A stretch of DNA of 64,000 nucleotides. Source: Isoetes taiwanensis. Lineage: Eukaryota > Streptophyta > Lycopodiopsida > Isoetales > Isoetaceae. The stretch spans positions 1,770,001 to 1,834,000 of the forward strand of contig JAJEKV010000073.1 of assembly GCA_021234155.1 (NCBI GenBank). The letters are read 5' to 3'. Each line of letters opens with the position of its first letter. Position 1 is the stretch's first letter. Both the position numbers and the translations under genes were made by a program. Positions 57,118-64,000 of this stretch are shown one piece after another. Under the pieces are notes generated by a model. That model was not told the DNA's origin and searched no databases. It saw only the letters and a program-made list of their open reading frames with translations.

Positions 57118-58949
57118 CTAGCGACTCGAGCTTTCCGAATCCACTGTATCATCTAGGATTTTGTCTTCTTCGTTTGCGTTACCTACATCCACTTCTGTCG
57201 GATTTTCCAATGTGATTGGAATGATAGGCACGCTCTCGGCCGCATAGTTAAGCTGTTGCTTGTCGATATTCTTCTTTATGCCCTCTAGGTGCTTTCTCAT
57301 TTCTTCCCGCTCTGCAGCCAGATCTGCAGGTAAATTGGACTTAGAGCTGGAAGCTTTATTTTTTGCACTACCTAGCGGACCCCGAGGTGCCACCTCTAGC
57401 ACTTTCTCGAAAAAAATATCGAGGAAGTCCTTGGCTTGACCATCAGAGACCACACTTTGGCATTTCCTAGCTAGCTTCAGAGCTTCCCGCCCGACATAAC
57501 CTCCAACATGAAACTCCCAACACGTAGACTCTAAAGGGCAGAAGGCTTCAATCAGAAAACTCGAAAAGGCCAAAGAAAACCCGTACTTATTCAGCCTCCC
57601 CTTATGCGCCGTCAGTAGCTCATACTTGATTGGTGAATTAAGGGCAGTTCGACCAGATTTTCTTCTTCCTCTTCCTCTTCCTCTTCGTCCGAGGTCCACA
57701 TCCACATCTGCGGTCCCTTTCCCTTTGTCTTCGCGAATTGGATTCGACATAAAAACATTCTTCAATAGGGGTTCATCTAGCCGATAGCACCGCCAAGCAA
57801 TCTTCTCACCTTACGGTTTCCCCTTGAGTCTTTCATATTCTTTATCATCCATAATGGCTATCATAAGGACTAGCACATGTGAGATCTTACTTTCGGTACT
57901 AAACTCACTATCTTTGTTTTCATCTATCATTCTTGCTTGCCTCATCACTTTAATGCATTCGACATCATTTGCGGCAGCTAGTGCATATGCGTAGGAAATG
58001 TCGGAGTGGCAAACCCATCACGATAGTATAATGCATCTCGGTCCGTGAAACCACCGCATGTGTTGAAGAAGGTCTTTGTAATCATCGTGTCCATCTCGTG
58101 CCACGGCTATCAAGAACAAATAGAGTGATGTCGGTTGGCCCTTCACCCACCTCGGCATGGCACACTTATAACCGGTGGACACCTTATAGAAAAAGGAGAC
58201 TTCGTCTCTTGCCGTCTTCTTCACCAAAGCAACTTTTCTTTTTAGGTCGACGCGAACTTTTCGTGTGAATCCCCTTAAGAGTTGCCACATTCTTCGCCTT
58301 TTGTTTGCTTCACAAAATCTTTTGACCAAAATACATATTTCTTAATGTCATCATTAGATACGTTGTACTTTTGCATTAAGCCTATCTCGATAACATCATG
58401 TCTCCCGAGCCTTTGCGGTTCTTCACCAACGGCTTTTTCGGGACTTTCATATTTTTATCGATTCGCATGCATCTTGAAAGATGTCAAGTGCTTTCTTTGC
58501 AGACGTTTTCTTGTAGATAACTTCCTTTTCGATGCAACTATCTAGAAACGAGATTAATTACGCATCATCCAATCCTTGTGCCTTTCTCATTTTCGTGATA
58601 CCTATATCAAAAATAGACGTATCTTGAGGAAACACGCCATCTGAATCGGCAACTTCTTTTCGAATAGGCGTCCCAAAATTCGTTCCACTTTTCCCATACC
58701 ACAGTGGAAGAAAAACAATCTGCGAGGGCATCCTTTGGCACCGTTTGCTCTTCTGTGCCAGCTTGTGCATCCCCTTTTTTCTTCTTTGATCTAGTGCCCT
58801 TGTTCTTGTCCTGTATTATGGTTTGGCACAGTGTCCTTTCTAGTAATTTGAATTCGCACTCTTAGGTTGCCCTTTGTCCGGTCGGCATTGGTTTTCCATA
58901 TTCGATCCATTGGTTACGAGCGTGCCGCAACTGCTCCACATACGGACTG
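57118..58949 (-). pseudogene. methyltransferase-like protein of region B, frameshifted
   Basis: From an acceptor near 58950 one decayed protein runs: PYVEQLRHARNQWIEYG, VPKDALADCFSSTVVWEKW, and in 58329-58018 FFYKVSTGYKCAMPRWVKGQ with ARDGHDDYKDLLQHMRWF. SDISYAYALAAANDVECIKV and ESKISHVLVLMIAIMDD follow. The uninterrupted frame 57765-57118 has an Arg/Gly-rich start and NKYGFSLAFSSFLIEAFCPL, then EFHVGGYVGREALKLARKCQ and SVVSDG, then FLDIFFEKVLE. The last part aligns with region A: E-x(3)-P, [D/E]F, G..R.AL, K..SV, FL..FFE. The G-rich segment stands where motif I of a methyltransferase would be. Several stops and shifts lie upstream. The activity is inference. Confidence 0.5.
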
Positions 58950-59257
58950 CAAAATATGGGCCGTTAGATAAAAAAAATAAACAGGTCGTGAAAGTAACAA
59001 TATAAAACGCGCCAGGCGCGTTTTCGTTAATCACGTATTTACAAGAAACGGCGCCTGGCGCGATTTCTTCATGATGAAGAATTAGCGCCAGGCTGGCGTT
59101 TCTTGTAAATCCGTCACACAAATAACAACATAAAAGCGCCGGTGGCGTTTTGCTAATCACGTATTTAGAAAATCGCAGCCATATGAAGAAATCGCGCCAG
59201 GCGCGTTTCTTGTTAGCGAATACGTGATTAGCGAACGCTATGTGTGGAACATAAAAT

Positions 59258-60200
59258 ACCTTTTGTATAGGAATGTCTTTCCCATGTCATTCGATGGCGC
59301 TGATTTCGGCTAATTGGCTGGCTATTTTGTTGTGGAGCCACCGAGGAATCGGCAATTTTCGATTGAATCTGATCTATAGAATAACCGATTTCCGGCTTTT
59401 TTGTGCTTGGCCCGATCAAAACCTTCTAGCGCCTCAGCGAATCGCGGCCATCTATTATCATGAAGTGAATATCGAGGTTGCCGGTTAAATCTTCAAGTTT
59501 ATTCCATATCAACACCTTCTTCGTCTTCATATCAAAAGGCACCACATCGCCGGCATTGGCACTTTGTCCGGTTTTCTATCATCTTTGTTGACTATTTCCA
59601 TTGCGTCTTTGCTTGTCAAATCTTCTGGCCGACAAACATAGCCTTCGTGGACCTGAAAAGCCCGTCGACATGGATAGGATCGTGAAGCTAAGGCCCAGTG
59701 GATACTTGTCGAGATATTTCTTGAGTTTGCTCATGGCCTCTAACCTGTATCTCGCCTTGTCATCATCACTAGTCATATCCGTAATGCCTAGAACGTCCCG
59801 GTGTTTCCCGGCTCTAGAACTTGCATCTTCCTTCTCTTTTAAAGCTTGTAGGTACTGGACTAGCCGACGACCTTATCTTGATTGCTCTTCTCACGGTGAG
59901 AGACCTTCACATATTTTTTGGTGTCAATAGATCACCACGACCAGCCAAATTTGAAGAGGTTATCTGCGGCCTCATCCGTTCTTAGGGAGTCTCTTTAAAG
60001 GAACTAGCAACTGCAGATAATTTAACTTCTTCAATACTTTTTATTTTTTCGACCGCTTCAAGTAATCTGGAACGGTAAGAATCGATCCCTGTTCTTCGCG
60101 ATGTGATCGGAATACCTTGTTTCTTCATTTGATCTGTTTCCTTAACTCTAGACATGAAAATCAGATCTGTCTTTCCGCTAGTCTTGAAGATCTCCACATA
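59258..60200 (-). pseudogene. decayed coding DNA of region B, unknown family
   Basis: Minus-strand stretches read MEIFKTSGKTDLIFMSRVKE (60197), MTSDDDKARYRLEAMSKLKK (59776), GYVCRPEDLTSKDAMEIVNK (about 59640) and DDRKPDKVPMPAMWCLL, in two or three frames. The last piece ends at a CAAAAG/GTATTT donor at about 59258, before the palindrome-filled intron. I recognise no domain. It probably forms the N-terminal part of the gene continued at 58949. Confidence 0.4.
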
Positions 60201-61643
60201 CCATTGAGCCCTACGGTAGATCTTCTTTCGGACATGGAGGCTCTACCGAGCCTTCATTATTTCGATCAGATCGTCAATGGTCACAACGTGTGCCAAATCT
60301 GCATCGATACATCTTCATCCGTTTGTTTTTTTAAATGCGGATGTCCCTGGACCTAGCGTGCAGCTTTGCTTTTCTTTTCACATTTTTAGAAGATCCGAAA
60401 GTTACAATCATGTGGTGAGTAATGAAATCGGCCAGCGGCGTTTTCATAGACATTTACTTTCAAAAACATAAATTGTACACAGGGGAAAGTAGCGAGAGAC
60501 AACCAAAACCACTCATAATTATAAATCGCAGCCGAGTGGCGTTCTTAAGAGGGGACCTCTGAGACACTTCTCTTTTATAAGAGACATACTAGGCTACAAA
60601 AAGACTTGTCAAAAGGCGGAGAATCTGAATAAAGACTTACACGGTCTACATTATACAAAATGGAGAATTGTTCCAACAAAAAACATATCGGAGTAAAGGA
60701 GAAGATTATAACAAAAACACACAAAACAAGGTAGTAAAAGCAAGAGAAATGACACGTAAAACAATATGAAAGGTAGACAATACGAGACACGCATATACGT
60801 AAAAAATACAGGTTGAAAAACATCCTAGAAACCTAACAATAAAAGGGACACAGAAATCAATTACAAAACAAAAACAGATCAATTACCTGAGGCGCTTGTT
60901 GGATTCGTGCTTTCTGCTTGTTCAGCAGACCTCGTGCTTAGGATTTGTGCTTTGGGTCTGTAAGCCCACCTCTACCGGCCTCGCGGCGGCGAGATCCTCT
61001 AGGCGCCATAGAACTGCAAGTGCGGATAGTATGAGACTGGGGTTTTGGTTTAAACTTATATGTATCGTTCATAATCTAGGCCGTCGATTTACAACAAGTA
61101 AATTCAAATTCGCGTCCTTTTAAATTTATACCGCCTTAATTAACCGCCCGTCCCGCTCATTTACAAATTTAAATTGTGTTTTTCTTTTTAGTGCAATTTC
61201 AAGATAACAATTAATTATTAATTTCAAGAAACGCATATGTGGCAATCTACTACCACCTAATCGGCCACCTACTATCGAGCCCAAGATCATTTCCTAGTAT
61301 CGGCGCCAAGAACAATCGACTATCGAGCGCCCAAGATCCGTTCGATCCCATTCGATCGATCGAGCCGCCTTCAATCCATTCGATCGAGCCGCCTTCAATT
61401 CCCATTCGATGTCTGCTGAACTATGGTGAATTCGAATGCATTCTCTTGTTCTCAATTTTTCGTCCTCTATTTTTTACAATGCATTCTGGTTCTTTATCAG
61501 TGTCGGAGAAGAATGCTATCTTTTAACAGCAAACTTGAAGCGTGCAAAATTGCGCCAGGCGCGAGTTTGTATTCATATTCCAAAAAAGTATATGTACATT
61601 TCTTCTTCTGCAAAAATGCGCCAGGCGCGAATTCTTTCTATCT

Positions 61644-62041
61644 CTACAATATGTCACACAAGCCCACTTCATCGGCCCAATCCCGCAAAAAGTCCCACCT
61701 GAACCACCCTGATATGACAGGATCCTCATCTTCCCTGCGGATGTCGAGTCTCCAAACCAGAGTGTTGTATCGATCCTTGATACTATAAAGCAAATCCTCG
61801 TACTTATTTGTTGGCATGAGCCTTACTAAGAGCATGAGGAGTCGGATATGTCCATAGATGCGATGGAAGTGTTCCCATGGCCCCTGATACAGACTGTCTA
61901 ATGGATTCTCCAACTCTCTTTGAACGTTTTGAACAGCACAATCAAGTAATATCTTGTATAGGGTCCAGAGTTGATGGTCGTCCAGGGGAAGTGTATTTGA
62001 TCTAGAACCAGCCAGTGTCCATGCATAAGGAAAATCCATGG
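61644..62041 (-). CDS. exon of an unrecognised region B protein
   Basis: This is an open 131-codon stretch after a CGTTCTAG acceptor. It reads LPLDDHQLWTLYKILLDCAV, GPWEHFHRIYGHIRLLMLLV and NTLVWRLDIRREDEDP, helix-rich and coding-like. Palindromes lie just outside both ends (61612-61632 and 62121-62244), again in presumably intronic positions. No family is recognised. Confidence 0.4.
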
Positions 62042-62324
62042 CACTAGAACGAGATAAATTAAGTAATTAGCAAGTAATATATTAGGCTCCCCATAAAACG
62101 ATTCTGAACATACATAATTCAAAACGCGCCAGGCGCGTTTGCCTTGTTTTTTTCACAGATCTATTTCACACGCGCCTGGCGCGATTTGTATAGAGCCATA
62201 TGAAATAGAAAAGCCAAACTAAAAACGCGCCTGGCGCGCTTTTATTAACCTAGTGGAAAATCGGAACCCAAAATCGCCATTCTAACATATTATTCTAACA
62301 GAATGCATAATGCAGAATGCATAA

Positions 62325-63190
62325 TGCAGAATTCAAAATATGAAGCCAGTGAGTATGAAGGCAGTAGAGTAGAATAGAATAGAATGAAGGCAGATAGAGC
62401 AGATATATAATAATAATACTTCTTGTTTAGTTCATTGTTTTAGTTCATTATTTAGAGCAGATAGAGGAAGAGCTAGTGAAATAGAATAAGAGCAGATACA
62501 GCAAAATCATATAAGCAAGATCATAGAGCAGATAGATCATAGAGCAAGATCATATAGGAAGATCATAGAGCAAGATCATATAAACAATAGAACATGTTTA
62601 TAAGCAATAGATCTGTATATGAAGGTGCTAGGGCAGTTTAGGACTGATGCATGTAAAAGTCTAAGACAGAAAGCACTCCCCTTGATTAACCCTGAAGCTC
62701 ATATAACAGATAAAGAACAGATAAAGCTGATAGAACAGAACTTTCAAATACTAGAATAAAAACAAGAATAAGATAACAGACTTTAAGTAAAGAACATGAA
62801 ATACTAACCTCTGAATACAGACTTTAATATAGAAGCCGAGAAAACTTTCAGCCGAAAGCTTTGTAGAAAGCTTTGAGCAGAAAAACCAAAAGCAGAAGAT
62901 TGTAGAAGCCGAAAAGCCACAGAGAAAAAACAGAAGGTTGTAGAAGCCGAAAAGCCACTGAGAAAAAGCAGAAGATTGTAGAAACCACATAGACAGAAAA
63001 CTCGAAAGCCAGAAAGCTCGAAAAAATTACTTACCGAAAAGCCAGAAAAGCCGAAAAGCGCCGAGAAGCCGAGATTGTTAAAAAATAACAGATGATTGTT
63101 AAAAATTAACAGATGATTGCAAGCCGAGAAGCGCCGAGAAGCGCCGAGAAGCGCACACCAGAAAAGCACTATGAAATCGCACTATGAAAT
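62325..63190. repeat. degenerate short tandem arrays
   Basis: In order: GAATGCATAATGCA repeats (62300), GATCATAGAGCA-type repeats (about 62510-62580), GCAGAAGATTGTAGAA/GCCGAAAAGCCAC repeats (62880-63000), and a GCGCCGAGAAGC array (63050-63160). No gene is recognised in 62245-63694. Confidence 0.75.
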
Positions 63191-63344
63191 CGAAATGCAC
63201 TATGAAATCGCACCAGCAGTTCGAAAAGAGAGACAGAAATTGGAAAGGGAGTGTAAACTGAAAGTAATAACTACTTTAAAAAAATCGTACCACGCCATTA
63301 TAACTGCCGCGAAAATTTATTGCAAGGGGCTAAGGTTATAAGTT

Positions 63345-63650
63345 ATAGGAAATTTTTAAGTTTAAAGGTTATAAGCTTTAAGTTTTAGAAGTTTAAAGGT
63401 TATATTTATTTAAGGTTAGAAGTTTTAACCTTGGAACTTCTAACCTTAAAAGTTGTAAACTTACTTCTTCTAACCTTAACTTTTAACCTATAATAACCTA
63501 CCTTAAAACTTCTAACCTATAATAACCTATAATTAACTTCTAACCTAAAATTGCTAACCTATAATACCCTCAAAGTTTTTTTTCTAAGGTGACAACATTT
63601 AAGGTTATTATAGGTTAATATATTATAGGTTAACTCATGCTAAGGAGATG
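63345..63650. repeat. AAGGTTA / TAACCTT array that switches strand
   Basis: AAGGTTATA-type heptamers on the plus strand (63345-63420) change to TAACCTTA/TAACCTATAA on the same strand (63425-63570) and back to AAGGTTATTATAGGTTA (63600-63640). The blocks are mutually complementary and could fold into large hairpins. It is not the plant telomere repeat. Confidence 0.85.
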
Positions 63651-63694
63651 TTATTTGGATATGCTAACTTACTATAAGTTTTTATGCATTTTAG

Positions 63695-64000
63695 GTCAAT
63701 GGCATGCAAAATGCTAAATCCCCCAAGGCCCCCAATGATGTTGATCAAGGCAAGGAAAAATCCCCAACTAATGAAGATGACAAAGATGATGGCAAAGGAA
63801 AGGAAAAGACCTCAAATGAAAAGGATGATGCCAAAGGAAAGGAAATTGTACTTTATACTCGGGTCGATTGGAAAAACAAGAAGGTCAAGATCCTGCATGC
63901 ATGCAACAGAGAGGTAGTAGGAGAAGGGATTATTGTTCTAGCAGATCCTATCAATGCAGTGAATGATGAAAGATTAGGGGAGGACAGGTTAGGTGTGGCA
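63695..64000 (+). CDS. DUF8039-like protein, partial (runs off the window)
   Basis: After a TTTTAG acceptor the frame stays open to the window end: NGMQNAKSPKAPNDVDQGKE, a Lys/Asp/Glu-rich linker, then IVLYTRVDWKNKKVKILHAC and EVVGEGIIVLADPINAVNDE with RLGEDRLG. The GxIIVLADPxxAV...LGE segment resembles GVIVFADPNHAVVGVKLGEG at 18968-19417. The family name is from memory. The start may be the ATG at 63704 or an upstream exon. Confidence 0.5.

Larger units (their letters stand above)
55611..62244. repeat. sixteen dispersed GC-rich palindromes, region B type
   Basis: Consensus AATCGCGCCTGGCGCGATTT. Copies lie at 55611-55632, three within 56860-56985 (about 49-bp spacing), 59004-59024, 59045-59067, 59092-59103, 59131-59152, 59188-59211, 60426-60444, 60521-60540 (degenerate), 61546-61568, 61612-61632, 62121-62140, 62170-62187 and 62221-62244. 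Most are perfect or near-perfect hairpins of 8-10 pairs with flanking A/T pairs. The 56860-56985 group lies between a donor (near 56995) and an acceptor (near 56819) of the phosphatase gene. The 59004-59211 group lies between a donor near 59258 and an acceptor near 58950. Confidence 0.92.
55560..62250. mobile_element. region B: uncharacterised element related to region A
   Basis: This 6.7-kb block on the minus strand holds an FCP1-like phosphatase, a methyltransferase-like protein matching that of region A, at least two further decayed coding segments, and about sixteen copies of a GC-rich palindrome (core CGCGCCTGGCGCG or its complement). It is CpG-rich against CpG-poor surroundings. Borders are approximate, set by the outermost palindromes. 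No terminal inverted repeats or target duplication were found. Confidence 0.55.

Noticed and set aside
55560-62250. Idea that regions A and B are integrated giant-virus DNA, because of intergenic hairpins and CpG richness
   Set aside because: The genes appear spliced with normal GT-AG introns and neighbour plant transposon domains; no viral hallmark gene (capsid, polymerase, packaging ATPase) was seen.
63345-63650. Interstitial telomere repeat
   Set aside because: The unit is AAGGTTA/TAACCTT with orientation changes, not the plant TTTAGGG type.

Overview
ORGANISM. The window is nuclear DNA from a land plant with a large, transposon-rich, AT-rich genome. It carries spliced genes with long introns, plant-type genes (COBRA-like, GLR, BAHD acyltransferase, CL-type ligase, NRAMP, homogentisate dioxygenase), a chromodomain Ty3/gypsy element, a CACTA TNP2 transposase and several transposase-like families that I associate from memory with seed-free plants. 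A fern or lycophyte is my best guess; the sequence alone does not fix the species. LAYOUT. 1-5.5 kb: a Ty3/gypsy chromovirus on the minus strand with both LTRs and a broken pol. 5.5-7.6 kb: a duplicated 120-bp repeat and a dead DDE-type transposase relic. 7.6-11.6 kb: a long CT microsatellite and a non-LTR (LINE) element whose ORF1 and ORF2 share one frame, fused at its 3' end to a degenerate minisatellite. 11.6-15.2 kb: small repeats and relics of a BAHD acyltransferase and a 4CL-like ligase. 15.4-27.7 kb: a zinc-finger/SET-domain gene followed by a CACTA TNP2 gene. TNP2 is split by about 7.6 kb of foreign DNA (region A, 17.93-25.54 kb) and by a 266-bp SINE-like insertion with an 8-bp target duplication. 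27.6-30.1 kb: dead glutamate-receptor (GLR) and CutC genes. 30.8-33.2 kb: a 2.4-kb inverted-repeat transposon with TAA target duplications. 33.7-35.2 kb: a very young gag-only LTR element (TR-GAG type). 35.76-44.73 kb: an apparently intact nine-exon homogentisate 1,2-dioxygenase gene. 45.36-47.42 kb: an apparently intact two-exon COBRA-like (COBL7-type) gene, convergent with it. 49.4-51.2 kb: a hAT MITE, a foldback repeat and a second SINE-like copy. 51.6-54.8 kb: a transposase-like C-terminal relic and an NRAMP relic. 55.6-62.25 kb: region B. 62.3-64 kb: simple arrays and a partial DUF8039-like exon. MOST INTERESTING. Regions A and B look like two copies of one uncharacterised mobile lineage. 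Each encodes a protein with a methyltransferase-like glycine-rich segment, each lies near a DUF8039-like protein, and each is studded with short GC-rich perfect or near-perfect palindromes in AT-rich DNA: an ATCGCGGCCGCGAT type in A and an ATCGCGCCTGGCGCGATTT type in B. In B at least two palindrome clusters fall inside introns. Region B also carries an FCP1/HAD-type phosphatase. Only HGD and COBL look like working host genes; the other host-type genes are relics with frameshifts or stops, several lying beside transposons as if captured or stranded.
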